Shown: positions 1 through 8,696, counted from the first letter of the stretch. The stretch is DNA of 64,000 nt from Bacteroidota bacterium (GCA_020161535.1 JAIUNW010000006.1:62001-126000), one strand, 5' to 3'. Translations and numbers: made by a program. The notes: generated from the letters alone by a model not told the origin.

Positions 1-241
1 GATGCAGATGCCGATAAAAATTCATCGCTCCACACAAACCTGCGCGGCCGGTGCGGCCATGTTTGCAGCAACGGCTGCCGGCATCTATCACACCGTGCAG
101 GAAGCGATGGAAGCAATGGGCCAGGGTTTCGATATGGAATACCAACCTGATACCGGCCTGGCCAATTATTATAACCAACGGTATGCGCGTTGCCAGGCAC
201 AGGGCGCATTTACCGACAGCCATAAAAACCATGCGTTATAA
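1..241 (+). CDS. araB: L-ribulokinase, C-terminal end (partial)
   Basis: The reading frame is open at the left edge and ends at 239-241, so only about the last 80 residues are present. Ribulokinase phosphorylates L-ribulose with ATP in the cytoplasm, the second step of arabinose breakdown. The visible part has the Gly/Ala-rich stretch AAMFAATAAGIY and the following helix expected at the C-terminal end of FGGY-family ribulokinases, then a polar tail. The assignment also rests on context: araD begins 11 bases before this gene ends, and araA, a sugar symporter and an arabinose-type regulator follow on the same strand. Catalytic residues lie outside the window. The fragment is short, so identity is inferred mostly from position. 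Confidence 0.85.
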   Translation, partial: MQMPIKIHRSTQTCAAGAAMFAATAAGIYHTVQEAMEAMGQGFDMEYQPDTGLANYYNQRYARCQAQGAFTDSHKNHAL

Positions 242-929
242 AGAAATCAGAGAGGCGGCTTACGAAGCCAATATGCAATTGCCCAAACTTGGGTTGGTGC
301 TGTTCAGCTTTGGCAATGTAAGTGCGGCCGACCGAAGCAAGGGCGTATTCGCCATCAAGCCCAGTGGCGTTCCTTACCATGAACTATCCGTTGAATCGAT
401 GGTGGTGGTAGACTTCGATGGGCAAATTGTAAAAGGGAAATTACGTCCGTCGTCAGACACCAAGACCCATGCGGTGCTCTACAAACACTGGGAAGGCATT
501 GGGGGCATTGTGCACACCCACAGTGAATACGCAACGGCATGGGCGCAGGCACAGCGCGACATTCCGCTTTTTGGTACCACCCATGCCGATCACAATACCG
601 TTGATATTCCCTGCGCGCCACCCATGGCCGATCACATGATCGAAGGCAATTACGAGTATGAAACCGGTTTCCAGATCATGCAGTGTTTTCAGGAGCGAAA
701 ACTCAATTATAAAGAAGTGGAAATGGTTTTGGTTGGCAACCACGCGCCTTTTACCTGGGCAAAAACGGCGACCAAAGCGGTGTACAACAGCGCGGTGCTG
801 GAATATGTAGCGAAGATGGCCTGGTTGACCGAACAGATCAACCCCCAGGCGCCACGGCTCAAAGAGGCACTCATCAAAAAACACTATACAAGAAAACATG
901 GCCCCGACTCCTATTACGGGCAATCTTAA
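231..929 (+). CDS. araD: L-ribulose-5-phosphate 4-epimerase
   Basis: Class II aldolase-fold, zinc-dependent enzyme that converts L-ribulose 5-phosphate to D-xylulose 5-phosphate and so feeds arabinose carbon into the pentose phosphate pathway. The protein has 232 residues, close to the E. coli enzyme, and numbering matches without gaps: the zinc ligands are His95, His97 (HTHSEY) and His171 (GNHAPF), Asp76 lies in SSDTKTH, and the catalytic Tyr229 sits in the C-terminal YYGQ. The ATG at 231 was chosen over an upstream in-frame start at 51 because the family begins at this point and the extension would be shadow of araB. It overlaps araB by 11 bases, suggesting translational coupling in the arabinose operon. 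Confidence 0.96.
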   Translation: MRYKEIREAAYEANMQLPKLGLVLFSFGNVSAADRSKGVFAIKPSGVPYHELSVESMVVVDFDGQIVKGKLRPSSDTKTHAVLYKHWEGIGGIVHTHSEYATAWAQAQRDIPLFGTTHADHNTVDIPCAPPMADHMIEGNYEYETGFQIMQCFQERKLNYKEVEMVLVGNHAPFTWAKTATKAVYNSAVLEYVAKMAWLTEQINPQAPRLKEALIKKHYTRKHGPDSYYGQS

Positions 930-940
930 AAACAACTGCT

Positions 941-2440
941 ATGAACGATCTCAAAAAGCTGGAAGTTTGGTTTGTTACCGGCAGCCAGCATTTGTACGGA
1001 GAAGAGACTTTGAAACAAGTGGCCGAGCATGCATCACAGATCGCAAAAGCACTGGATGCATCCAAGCGTATATGCGTATCCGTTAGTTGGAGGCCGACGG
1101 TGAAGTCGGCCGAAGAAATTTATGCGGTTTGTGAAGAAGCCAACCAGGCAAAGAACTGCATTGGCATCATCGCGTGGATGCACACGTTTTCGCCGGCCAA
1201 GATGTGGATTGGTGGGTTGAAGATTTTGCAGAAGCCATTGCTGCACTTACATACGCAGTTCAACCGGGATATCCCCTGGCAGTCGATCGATATGGATTTT
1301 ATGAACCTGAACCAGAGTGCGCATGGTGATCGTGAATTCGGTTTTATCATGAGCAGGATGCGTTTGCGTCGCAAGGTAGTGGTGGGCCATTGGGAAGACC
1401 CGGTGGTGCAAGACGGTATTGATGTATGGGCAAGAGCTGCAGTGGGCCTGCACGACTGGCAGGGCGCGCGCTTTGTGCGCTTTGGCGACAATATGCGGCA
1501 TGTGGCGGTGACCGAAGGCGATAAAGTTGAGGCGCAAATCAAATTCGGTTACAGTGTGAATACGCATGGCATTGGCGACCTGGTGAACATAATATCGGCA
1601 GTCAGTGATGCGGCGGTAGATCAATTGATCAGTGAATATGAAGACCAATATCAACTGGCGCCAACATTGTTGAAAGGCGGTGAAAAACGGGCTTCGCTCA
1701 TTGATGCGGCTCGCATCGAACTCGGCATGCGGGCTTTTTTGGCCGATGGTGGTTACAAGGGTTTTACCGACACTTTTGAAGACCTGCATGGTATGAAGCA
1801 ATTGCCCGGTATTGCTACGCAGCGACTGATGGCCGATGGTTATGGTTTTGGTGGTGAGGGCGATTGGAAAACAGCGGCCCTGGTGCGGGTGATGAAAACC
1901 ATGGCAACCGGATTGAAAGGCGGCAACTCGTTCATGGAAGATTATACATATCATTTTGATCCGGCGAATAAAATGGTATTGGGTTCGCATATGCTGGAGA
2001 TTTGTCCGTCGATTGCCGATGGCAAACCCCGCTGTGCCATTCATCCCTTGGGCATCGGTGGCAAAGAAGATCCCGTTCGATTGGTTTTCAACGTAGGGGC
2101 TGGCGCGGCTTTGAACGCATCCGTCGTAGACATGGGCAATCGCTTTCGCTTGCTGGTGAATGAAGTAGAAGCGGTGGCGCCGCTAGAAGACCTGCCCAAG
2201 CTGCCGGTGGCACGGGTATTGTGGAAGCCCTATCCCGATATGCAAACGGGTTGTGCGGCCTGGATATTGGCCGGCGGTGCCCACCATACCTGTTATAGCC
2301 AGAACCTGACAGCAGCACACCTGGAAGATTTTGCCGACATGGTACAAATTGAATATGTTTTGATCGGGAAGGGAACAAATCTCTACCAGTTCAAGAATGA
2401 ATTGCGCTGGAGTGATGTATATTACCAACTCAATCACTAG
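941..2440 (+). CDS. araA: L-arabinose isomerase
   Basis: Manganese-dependent isomerase interconverting L-arabinose and L-ribulose, the first step of the pathway. The 499-residue length equals the family norm (E. coli 500). Metal and catalytic residues fall at the known positions: Glu306 in GFGGEGDW, Glu333 in [10 protein letters not shown], His350 in GSHMLE and His449 in GGAHHTC (E. coli His450). The N-terminal [11 protein letters not shown] motif is also typical. It starts 11 bases after araD on the same strand. The gene order kinase-epimerase-isomerase-transporter differs from E. coli araBAD but is common in Bacteroidota. The operon promoter lies upstream of the window. Confidence 0.97.
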   Translation: MNDLKKLEVWFVTGSQHLYGEETLKQVAEHASQIAKALDASKRICVSVSWRPTVKSAEEIYAVCEEANQAKNCIGIIAWMHTFSPAKMWIGGLKILQKPLLHLHTQFNRDIPWQSIDMDFMNLNQSAHGDREFGFIMSRMRLRRKVVVGHWEDPVVQDGIDVWARAAVGLHDWQGARFVRFGDNMRHVAVTEGDKVEAQIKFGYSVNTHGIGDLVNIISAVSDAAVDQLISEYEDQYQLAPTLLKGGEKRASLIDAARIELGMRAFLADGGYKGFTDTFEDLHGMKQLPGIATQRLMADGYGFGGEGDWKTAALVRVMKTMATGLKGGNSFMEDYTYHFDPANKMVLGSHMLEICPSIADGKPRCAIHPLGIGGKEDPVRLVFNVGAGAALNASVVDMGNRFRLLVNEVEAVAPLEDLPKLPVARVLWKPYPDMQTGCAAWILAGGAHHTCYSQNLTAAHLEDFADMVQIEYVLIGKGTNLYQFKNELRWSDVYYQLNH

Positions 2441-2460
2441 TCTAATTATTTACTTGCTAT

Positions 2461-4149
2461 ATGAAGAATCAACTCTCAACTGCAGACATATTGGTGTTTC
2501 TGGTTTACCTCGTGGTGGTGGGCTCGTATGGATTCTGGATCTACAAACGAAAAAAGCAGAAGGTTACTGATACCAAAGATTTCTTTTTGGCCGAGGGTTC
2601 GCTTACCTGGTGGGCCATCGGTGCATCGTTGATTGCGTCTAATATTTCGGCCGAGCAGTTCATTGGTATGAGCGGCAACGGTTTTTTTGTGGGCATTGCA
2701 GTGGCTTGTTACGAATGGCTGGCCGCGGTATCACTGATCATTATCGCTGTTTGGTTCATACCGGTGTATCTGAAGAACAAGATTTATACCATGCCACAGT
2801 TTCTAACGAAACGGTATAACAATACGGTGGCCCTGATCATGGCGGTGTTTTGGTTGTTCTTGTATGTGTTTGTCAACCTGACCTCGATACTATACCTCGG
2901 CGCGGTGGCCATCAATGGCTTGTTGGGTGGCGCTTACTTACATACCATCATGATTGCGCTGGCTGTTGCCGCGATATTCATTACCCTGGGTGGCATGAAA
3001 GTAATTGGTTATACCGATGTTATTCAGGTCGCCGTGTTGATTATTGGTGGATTGGCCACCACCTATATGGCACTTAGTATTGTGGCGGAAAAATTTGGCA
3101 TGGGATCGAGCGCCATCGCGGGTTTCAAAGTGTTGATGCAGGATGCGCCCGATCATTTCAAGATGATCATGGATAAACCGACAGCGGCCTCTTCGCAGGA
3201 ATATGTAAACAAATACCTGATTTTGCCGGGTATATTGATGTATCTCGGCGGGCAATGGATTGTGAACCTGAACTATTGGGGCTGTAACCAATATATCACA
3301 CAGCGGGCCCTGGGTGCCGATTTGCAAACGGCCCGCAATGGTATTTTGTTTGCCGGTTTTTTGAAACTGATGATGCCGGTGATTGTGATGTTGCCGGGTA
3401 TTGCTGCCTATGTTTTGTATAAGAATGGTCACCTGCCGCAACTGGTGGGTGGCATGGACGGTGCTTATTCCGCTATTTTGAGTTTCCTGCCTTCTGGCTT
3501 AAAGGGATTGTCGGTCGCGGCACTAACCGCCGCCATTGTGGCTTCGTTGGCGGGTAAAGCAAACAGTATCTCCACCATCTTCACGCTCGATATTTATAAG
3601 AAATACATCAAGAAAGACGCCGACGAAGCGGGCATGGTTTGGACCGGTCGACTGGTGGTATTGTTTGCCATGTTGGTGGCCGTGCTCTTTACCTGGAACG
3701 ACCTGCTGGGCATCGGCAGTGCGGGTGGTTTCACTTTTATCCAGAAGTATACGGGGTATATCAGTCCCGGGGTATTCGCGGTGTTCCTGCTGGGTATGTT
3801 CTGGAAAAGAACCACCGGTCCGGCGGCCGTGGTGGGCATCCTGCTCGGTTTTATCCTCTCGGTCTTCTTCAACGAATTTGCCCCCCGCATTTTTGGCAAC
3901 GAAACCTGGTTATATACCGCATATTACAACAGTGATGCAAAATTGCACCAAATCCCCTTCCTGATATGCATGGGCTTTGCGTTCTTCTTTACGGTGCCGG
4001 TGATGGTGATGATGAGTATGGCCGGCCCTAAGATCAATCCGAAATCTTTTGTGCACGATCCGGGTATGTTTAAAGTTAAGCCCATCACCATTGTTCAGAT
4101 TGTCGTAACCTTGCTAATTCTAATGGCACTGTACGTCAAATTCTGGTAA
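2461..4149 (+). CDS. Sodium/solute symporter (SSS family), likely L-arabinose uptake
   Basis: Inner-membrane protein of 562 residues with about 13-14 hydrophobic segments and the SSS/SLC5 architecture, close in length to vSGLT-type sodium/sugar symporters. It starts with a short periplasmic N-terminus and first helix (residues 8-28), followed by the conserved KDFFLAEGSLTWWAIGASL stretch typical of helix 1-2 in the family, then the ISAEQF(I/V)GM motif around residue 62. It lies 20 bases after araA and 6 bases before the regulator gene, so it is co-transcribed with arabinose catabolism. Arabinose as substrate is inferred from this context; the sequence alone supports only a sodium-coupled sugar or related solute symporter. 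Confidence 0.88.
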   Translation: MKNQLSTADILVFLVYLVVVGSYGFWIYKRKKQKVTDTKDFFLAEGSLTWWAIGASLIASNISAEQFIGMSGNGFFVGIAVACYEWLAAVSLIIIAVWFIPVYLKNKIYTMPQFLTKRYNNTVALIMAVFWLFLYVFVNLTSILYLGAVAINGLLGGAYLHTIMIALAVAAIFITLGGMKVIGYTDVIQVAVLIIGGLATTYMALSIVAEKFGMGSSAIAGFKVLMQDAPDHFKMIMDKPTAASSQEYVNKYLILPGILMYLGGQWIVNLNYWGCNQYITQRALGADLQTARNGILFAGFLKLMMPVIVMLPGIAAYVLYKNGHLPQLVGGMDGAYSAILSFLPSGLKGLSVAALTAAIVASLAGKANSISTIFTLDIYKKYIKKDADEAGMVWTGRLVVLFAMLVAVLFTWNDLLGIGSAGGFTFIQKYTGYISPGVFAVFLLGMFWKRTTGPAAVVGILLGFILSVFFNEFAPRIFGNETWLYTAYYNSDAKLHQIPFLICMGFAFFFTVPVMVMMSMAGPKINPKSFVHDPGMFKVKPITIVQIVVTLLILMALYVKFW

Positions 4150-4155
4150 TGACTT

Positions 4156-4845
4156 ATGGGACGAATTGAATATAAACAATATGACCGTTTTTTGGTAGCG
4201 GTAGATTGTATCATATTTGGGTTCGACGGAACCGGTTTAAAAGCCCTGCTCATCAAGCGGGGCTTTGAACCTGAAATAGGCAAATGGTCGCTCATGGGCG
4301 GATTTGCCCGTTTGGGAGAAAGCATCGAACAAGCTGCCCAGCGTATTTTGGTGAACCTCACTGGGCTGGAAGAAATCTACATGGAGCAGTTGCATTGTTT
4401 TGGCGAGTTGGAGCGTGATCCCGGTGGGCAAGTGATCTCGGTTGCGTATTTTGCCCTGATCAAGATTGATGAATCCAACCAGGAGAAGCTGGAATCGCAC
4501 AATGCGAAATGGTTTGACCTGAAGAAAATGCCCGCGCTTATTTTCGACCACAAAGACATGGTGCGCGTCGCCAAAGAAAGACTGCAACAAAAAGTAGCGA
4601 ATCATCCCATTGGTTTTGAATTGTTGCCCAGCAAATTCACCATGCAACAATTGCAGGCCTTGTATGAAGCCGTATATGAAACCAGTTTTGACAAGCGCAA
4701 TTTTACCCGGAAGATTTTATCACTCGGGGTATTGCAGAAACTGGCGGAGAAAGAAAAAGCATCTTCAAAAAAAGGCGCTTTCCTGTATGTGTTTGACAAG
4801 AAGAAATACAAAAAGCTGGAAAGTCGCGGGCTGAGCTTCCTTTAA
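4156..4845 (+). CDS. araR: Nudix-type transcriptional regulator of arabinose use (AraR-like)
   Basis: 229-residue protein with an N-terminal Nudix-fold domain (about 1-145) and a C-terminal winged-helix region (about 150-229). This two-part build matches the Nudix-related arabinose regulator known from Bacteroides (AraR), which binds DNA and responds to L-arabinose. The Nudix box is degenerate: Gly49, Glu55 and Arg63 are in place, but the three catalytic glutamates of REUXEEXGU are replaced (RILVNLTGL, residues 63-71), so hydrolase activity is unlikely and ligand sensing is inferred. It is the last gene of the arabinose operon and its stop overlaps the convergent cyclophilin gene by 4 bases. 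The operator is probably upstream of araB, outside the window. Confidence 0.85.
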   Translation: MGRIEYKQYDRFLVAVDCIIFGFDGTGLKALLIKRGFEPEIGKWSLMGGFARLGESIEQAAQRILVNLTGLEEIYMEQLHCFGELERDPGGQVISVAYFALIKIDESNQEKLESHNAKWFDLKKMPALIFDHKDMVRVAKERLQQKVANHPIGFELLPSKFTMQQLQALYEAVYETSFDKRNFTRKILSLGVLQKLAEKEKASSKKGAFLYVFDKKKYKKLESRGLSFL

Positions 4846-5441
4846 TTACGCCGCACTTTGAGAAAGGGCACCGGCGGGTCAATATATTGATCAATATCTG
4901 TTCGGTGAAATATGGTGAGCACTACCTCCATGCCTTTTATCACTTTACCGAACGGCGCATAGCCTTGCCCGTCTTCGTTGTTCTTACCACCAAAGTCGAG
5001 CCCAGGTTGTTTCTCAATACAAATAAAAAATTCAGAGCTAGCGGTACCCGGTTCATTGCGCGCCATGGAGATGGTGCCATTTTCGTGTAACAGTCCGGTC
5101 ATGTTGGTCGACTCGTGCGGAATGGTTGGCACGTCGGGGCGTTTCCGTCGACGGTTCCACAAACCGCCCTGCAACAATTCGGCCTTCTCCGCATCGGAGG
5201 GTTGGTTGCGCAGGTTCCAAACCCGATAGAACGATCCCTGGTCATACACGTCATCGTCGACCAATTTCAGAAATGCGGCCACCGTTTTGGGTGCTTTGTC
5301 TTCATACAGCTCAACCACAATATCACCATCGCGCGTTTCGATTCGTACCTGCGGATGTCCATTGGTTTTTGGCTCTTTGCAAGCATGCAAAAAAATTAAG
5401 GGAACCAATATGAATGCGCCCTGCAGCAAACCTCGTTTCAT
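4842..5441 (-). CDS. Cyclophilin-type peptidyl-prolyl cis-trans isomerase, lipoprotein
   Basis: 199-residue protein with a lipoprotein signal (hydrophobic residues 8-19 and lipobox LHAC, Cys21) followed by a cyclophilin domain. Recognisable family features are the GDIVVELYEDKAPKTV opening, the catalytic-arginine segment SFYRV, the active-site stretch ISMAR and the SSEFFI segment. It would catalyse proline isomerisation during folding of envelope proteins at the periplasmic face. It is transcribed alone, convergent with the arabinose operon (4-base overlap), and divergent from the SusC-like remnant. A -7-like box ends 4 bases before the ATG. Confidence 0.93.
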   Translation of the reverse strand: MKRGLLQGAFILVPLIFLHACKEPKTNGHPQVRIETRDGDIVVELYEDKAPKTVAAFLKLVDDDVYDQGSFYRVWNLRNQPSDAEKAELLQGGLWNRRRKRPDVPTIPHESTNMTGLLHENGTISMARNEPGTASSEFFICIEKQPGLDFGGKNNEDGQGYAPFGKVIKGMEVVLTIFHRTDIDQYIDPPVPFLKVRRN

Positions 5442-5445
5442 ATCA

Positions 5446-5453
5446 TAAAATTA
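5446..5453 (-). promoter_or_regulatory. -7 box of the cyclophilin gene, close to the start
   Basis: On the minus strand the sequence reads TAATTTTA, one mismatch from TAnnTTTG, followed by TGAT and the ATG at 5441. A transcription start at the usual distance would fall at or inside the start codon, predicting a leaderless mRNA. Inference from motif and spacing only. Confidence 0.4.
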
Positions 5454-5493
5454 GCGTTTTCTCAACAGTTCACATTTTGTTAAAGATGCCGTA

Positions 5494-5524
5494 ATTTTCT
5501 CTTCATGCATGGCGGATAGTTTTG
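5494..5524 (+). promoter_or_regulatory. Promoter of the SusC-like remnant
   Basis: A perfect Bacteroidota -7 box, TAGTTTTG (5517-5524), with a TTTT-rich -33 region at about 5495-5498. It lies 32 bases before the ATG at 5557, and shows that an earlier in-frame ATG at 5509 would be upstream of transcription. The promoter looks intact although the gene behind it is broken. Confidence 0.55.
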
Positions 5525-5556
5525 CGTTTCAAAGAAGAATTCAAAACACCACATTC

Positions 5557-5822
5557 ATGAAACCAGTACTACTGCGGCAGGCGCTCTGCGCCTGGCTACT
5601 GCTGCTTTTTGCTCTACCTCTGGCAATCCAGGCCCAAGAGTCGGTAAGCGGCTTTGTTATTTCACAGAAAGACCAACAACCCATTGCCAATGCAAGCGTG
5701 CTAATTAAAGGCAGCCAACGGGGAACATCTACCAACGAACGGGGGCACTTTAGCTTGTCGGCCGATCCGGGCGATGTTTTTATTATCAGTGGCGTTGGCA
5801 TACAAACAACAGAAACATGTCC
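5557..5822 (+). pseudogene. SusC/RagA-type TonB-dependent receptor, N-terminal remnant
   Basis: Only the first 85 or so residues remain: a signal peptide (residues 1-26, ending AIQAQ) and a carboxypeptidase-like regulatory domain (SVSGFVISQKDQQPI through GVGIQTTE) as found at the N-terminus of SusC-like outer-membrane receptors of about 1000 residues. After QTTE, at about 5813-5822, the sequence changes into the antisense of a DUF5690 gene and the frame ends at 5913 with unrelated residues. No plug or beta-barrel follows. The promoter and start are intact, so a short secreted peptide could still be made. This is a truncation by rearrangement or deletion rather than a point mutation. Confidence 0.75.
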
Positions 5823-6210
5823 CCATTCAATGGTGTACCGGCCAATGGTTTTCACGATGCCTGCGCTGAAAATAAAATTGATGCTGAGGATCAGCGCCAC
5901 AAAGTCGGTATAGGAACGACCTTCGATGAAAGAGAATACGAATCCCCAAATAAGTCCGAGGCAAAGCCCATTGACGAACAAAAAAAATACATTCCAGGGC
6001 GTGGGCACGATGGCCAGAAAGAGCAAACAAATAACCCAGTACCTGGGCGATGACCAGCGCCGATTTTAGACTGATGCCAAAGGCGGTGCTATCAGTGAAA
6101 GTGGCAGCACTGACCGTTTTTCGAAAACCATACATGCAGAAATAAGTGGCGAAGGCAGCGAATCCAGCCAGGTCCGGCTGCCAATAGATGGATGAATATT
6201 TCGACTGCAC
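5823..6210 (-). pseudogene. DUF5690-family membrane protein, N-terminal remnant
   Basis: Reading the minus strand from 6210, the frame gives a segment (FAAFATYFCMYGFRKTVSAA, then GISLKSALVIAQVLGY) typical of the start of DUF5690 proteins, MFS-like membrane proteins of about 400 residues. At about 6020 the match jumps to another frame (AIVPTPWNVFFLFVNGL, WGFVFSFIEGRSYTDF, SAGIVKTIGRY), with roughly 30-40 residues missing between them, so there is both an internal deletion and a frameshift. The match stops after GRYTIEWG, where the SusC-like remnant begins on the other strand. About two thirds of the gene is absent. No function is expected. Confidence 0.7.
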
Positions 6211-6576
6211 GCGGAATAAAAACTAAGTGGCAAAGCTATTCCGCCGCCGCCCAGGAACCAGTTGTGCCGTGTTATGTTTGCATGAATAAATGCACTGCTG
6301 TCCAATACATGCGTGGTTTCGAAATTTAGTTCGCCTTGCTATTGACCATGAGATCGAAGCCGACGCGAGAATATCCACATATTGTTAGCAACTATGCTGA
6401 TGCTGTAGCGGCTTTCGAAATAATTTCGCGCTGGTCAGATCGACAGAAAGGTCAGAACGACAGAATCGTCAGGCAGATATAAAACGACTAGCAGATAAAA
6501 ACCAAGTTGAGGGCCACCCAGGTAGGGTGGCCTTCGCTTTGGGTGCTACTACCGTCTCCTTCTAATTTTGTTAATA
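6211..6576. other. Non-coding, decayed stretch
   Basis: No convincing gene in either strand over about 365 bases. The plus strand has a 44-codon frame (6348-6482) that I cannot assign and do not trust. The only clear structure is a symmetric hairpin at 6512-6532. Together with the two truncated genes to the left, this looks like a zone of ongoing gene loss. Confidence 0.5.
6512..6532. terminator. Hairpin, probable terminator of the pirin operon
   Basis: Perfect 8-base stem GGCCACCC / GGGTGGCC with a 5-base loop. It lies 45 bases beyond the stop codon of the minus-strand pirin gene. On the minus strand a TTTTT run follows only after about 14 bases, so it is a weak intrinsic terminator at best; it could also act on read-through from the left. 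Confidence 0.45.
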
Positions 6577-7287
6577 CTATTGACCTGCTCCGGCCGACAA
6601 ATGGTAGGCATGTTCGAAAAAACAAATGAGGGCATCGCCGCTGAGTGCTTCGGCCTCGGCTTCGCGCAGGTTCCAGAGGGCTAGGCCGTCACCGGGATGC
6701 AGCAGACGGCCTTCCACCTCGAATGCCCCCTGGAGGGCGTACACGAACAATCCATGGGAGGGGTCGGTCAGGCGATAGCTGGTAACCTGCCGACCCGTCA
6801 TCCTACTAATGGAGAAACGTGCCGACCCGAGATCGAGCGTGTTTGATGTACCCGTGTTGGCCAGGTCGAAACCCAGCAACCGGTTTTCATTGTTGTTTAC
6901 CAAATCTCTGATCCCGATATGTATAAAACTGATCAACGTACCCGCTTCCGAATAGGGATTGGATAGGGTCCACTGTTGGCTATTGGCCGAAGCAACCGCA
7001 TACAACTGACCCGGTGTAACCAGGGTCGATGCGGTGCCCATCCGGCAAACAAACGGACCGACTACAGGAATAAAAACATCAATTGTATTTCTTTCGGCCT
7101 CGTAGCTGGCGGATGCATTGCCCGCCAACACCTCTTCGTTCCAGGTGTGCAGACAGCCAAATGGATGCCTGTTGTTGATCAGTAGTTGGGCTGAACTAAA
7201 AACTTGTTTCCGGCGAAAACTTTCATTTTCTACCACGCCGTTTTCATAACTCAGGTAAATTTTAGCCGAGATTGTTGTGGTTTCCAT
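6577..7287 (-). CDS. Pirin-like bicupin protein
   Basis: 236-residue protein with two cupin-like beta domains. The C-terminal part (LFVYALQGAFEVEGRLLHPGDGLALW, about residues 178-203, then EAEALSGDALICFFE) closely follows the C-terminal cupin of pirin/YhaK-type proteins. The N-terminal half includes a cupin-like stretch ending in PVVGPFVCRM. Pirins bind a metal and some have quercetin 2,3-dioxygenase activity, but the usual N-terminal His-rich metal site is not obvious here, so activity is uncertain. It is the last gene of a three-gene minus-strand operon with an intradiol dioxygenase and overlaps the middle gene by 26 bases. Confidence 0.75.
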   Translation of the reverse strand: METTTISAKIYLSYENGVVENESFRRKQVFSSAQLLINNRHPFGCLHTWNEEVLAGNASASYEAERNTIDVFIPVVGPFVCRMGTASTLVTPGQLYAVASANSQQWTLSNPYSEAGTLISFIHIGIRDLVNNNENRLLGFDLANTGTSNTLDLGSARFSISRMTGRQVTSYRLTDPSHGLFVYALQGAFEVEGRLLHPGDGLALWNLREAEAEALSGDALICFFEHAYHLSAGAGQ

Positions 7288-7774
7288 GTTGACAAGTATG
7301 AATGCTGATGAATGGTTGAAGCTTTAACAAAAAAGTTCTCTCTGGTGAACTGGGCTTACTCAACAGAAGATAATCGCCCACGGTATCGATCCACCACAGG
7401 GGTGTCGAAATAAAATTGATGGCTACCTGGTGTTTTGTTTTGTCGTTCGAAGCAGAATTGATGATTTCAAAATGAAAATTGTCGAACGTCAGCATCTTCA
7501 ACCCGAGGTTGTCGGTGATGTCGGGGATGATGCCATTTAATTGCCGCAGGTAACCAATCACAGCAGCACTGACCCGGTGGTGAAGTTTCTCTGCTTGCGG
7601 AACAGCATGAATCAATTGAGCGAATTGCGGATATTCTTTTTTAGGATCAAAAACGGGGACTTGCATGCGATACTCCTGGAAGCTGTCGGCAAATACCAAT
7701 TGCTCCCAACTGCCAGGTGTAAGGTGATTGATCAACTTACGATAACAGAGCGTTGTATTTCGTGCCGATGGCAT
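7262..7774 (-). CDS. Hypothetical protein in the dioxygenase-pirin operon
   Basis: 170-residue protein that I do not recognise. It has no signal peptide or membrane segment. A hydrophobic stretch near residues 120-142 (VAINFISTPLWWIDTVGDY) and an SWEQL motif near residue 22 are the only striking features. Its start overlaps the stop of the dioxygenase gene by one base (TGATG) and its end overlaps the pirin gene by 26 bases, which argues for real, coupled translation. A role linked to the secreted dioxygenase or the pirin is possible but not shown by the sequence. Confidence 0.6.
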   Translation of the reverse strand: MPSARNTTLCYRKLINHLTPGSWEQLVFADSFQEYRMQVPVFDPKKEYPQFAQLIHAVPQAEKLHHRVSAAVIGYLRQLNGIIPDITDNLGLKMLTFDNFHFEIINSASNDKTKHQVAINFISTPLWWIDTVGDYLLLSKPSSPERTFLLKLQPFISIHTCQHGNHNNLG

Positions 7775-8502
7775 CAGGCTACATTTAGTTGAATGGCCAG
7801 GGTGAAACCACTGCTGGTGCTACCGCTTACGGTCGCCAACTGAACACCCGTGGTATCGTCTTTAAAAATACTGTCTGATGCATTGTAGGTATAACCACTC
7901 ATGCCTTTCGAATAGCCACTAACTGCCAATAAAGCGCTGCCAGTGCCTTCGGGAAAAGCAATCTGCGTGATATTGAGTGAATTGCCTGCCGCATCAAAAA
8001 TATGTACATGGATATGTGTTGCACGGCCCTGGTACCAGCCCGGAAAGATGGAAGTGAACTTTACCTGACCGTTCGCATCAGTAACCTGCCGGCCACGCAA
8101 AAAATGCACGGAAGTGTAATTGGTTGATTGCATTTGTGTGCCACCATATTCTGAATAGTTACCAGCCGCATCACAATGCCAGATATCGACAATAACATTT
8201 GCCAGGGCAGCACAACTATTGCTCACTTTGCCGATGGTAATGGTGGCGGACAGCTCGTAGCCCTCGCGATCGTCGCGGATATCGCTGCGTACATACGACG
8301 ACGGACTATGCGTCGGAAATGGGCCCTCCGTTTCTGTTGGCGCTACAGTACAAGTACCGGTAGTAGTGGTTGAAGAACCATCGGTCGTAGTAGTGGTGGT
8401 GGGCGAAGTAGTGTCTTCCTTTTGACAGGAATGTGCCAGTGGCATCACAAAGGCAGCACCGAGTGCGGTAAGGCCCTGTCGTAAAAAAAATTTGCGTTCC
8501 AT
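7774..8502 (-). CDS. Secreted intradiol ring-cleavage dioxygenase-like protein
   Basis: 242 residues: an N-terminal export signal ending in a lipobox-like AHSC (Cys26), a Thr/Ser-rich linker (about 30-50), and a protocatechuate 3,4-dioxygenase-type domain. Family motifs seen are TETEGPF, VDIWHCDAAGNYS with the first iron-ligand tyrosine, FLRGRQVTDANGQV, and FPGWYQGRATHIHVHIF, which carries the second tyrosine and the two histidine ligands of the non-haem Fe(III). Members cleave catechol-type rings between the hydroxyls; the cell-surface location and the substrate here are inference. It is the first gene of a coupled three-gene operon. Confidence 0.88.
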   Translation of the reverse strand: MERKFFLRQGLTALGAAFVMPLAHSCQKEDTTSPTTTTTTDGSSTTTTGTCTVAPTETEGPFPTHSPSSYVRSDIRDDREGYELSATITIGKVSNSCAALANVIVDIWHCDAAGNYSEYGGTQMQSTNYTSVHFLRGRQVTDANGQVKFTSIFPGWYQGRATHIHVHIFDAAGNSLNITQIAFPEGTGSALLAVSGYSKGMSGYTYNASDSIFKDDTTGVQLATVSGSTSSGFTLAIQLNVA

Positions 8503-8639
8503 AATCTCAATTTGTCGGGTGGTTGAATAGGTAAGCTAATATTGGAAAAACGACGCATCTGCAAAAGCCAAAGGCTAGCAAGCCCGTAATTGTGTAGACC
8601 AAATCGGGTGAATTAGACATTTTTAACAGTCAAAAAATA

Positions 8640-8696
8640 TTTGAAGCAGAATGAATTTTGATCCCTATCTTTAGTCTATAAATTCAATAGACTAAA
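8640..8696 (+). promoter_or_regulatory. Promoter with overlapping inverted-repeat operator
   Basis: TTTG at 8640-8643, 22 bases, then TATCTTTA at 8666-8673 (one mismatch from TAnnTTTG). A perfect 10-base inverted repeat, TTTAGTCTAT / ATAGACTAAA with a 7-base spacer, covers 8670-8696, overlapping the -7 box and the start of the transcript. The ATG of the next gene is at 8703. The position suits a repressor site; an RNA hairpin in the leader is the alternative. Confidence 0.5.

Noticed and set aside
1247..2044. 265-codon open frame antisense to araA
   Set aside because: Complete overlap with a gene whose catalytic residues match E. coli numbering; the antisense product has no recognisable feature.
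6348..6482. 44-codon frame in the decayed stretch
   Set aside because: No family likeness, no promoter and no neighbours to support it; kept only as a note.
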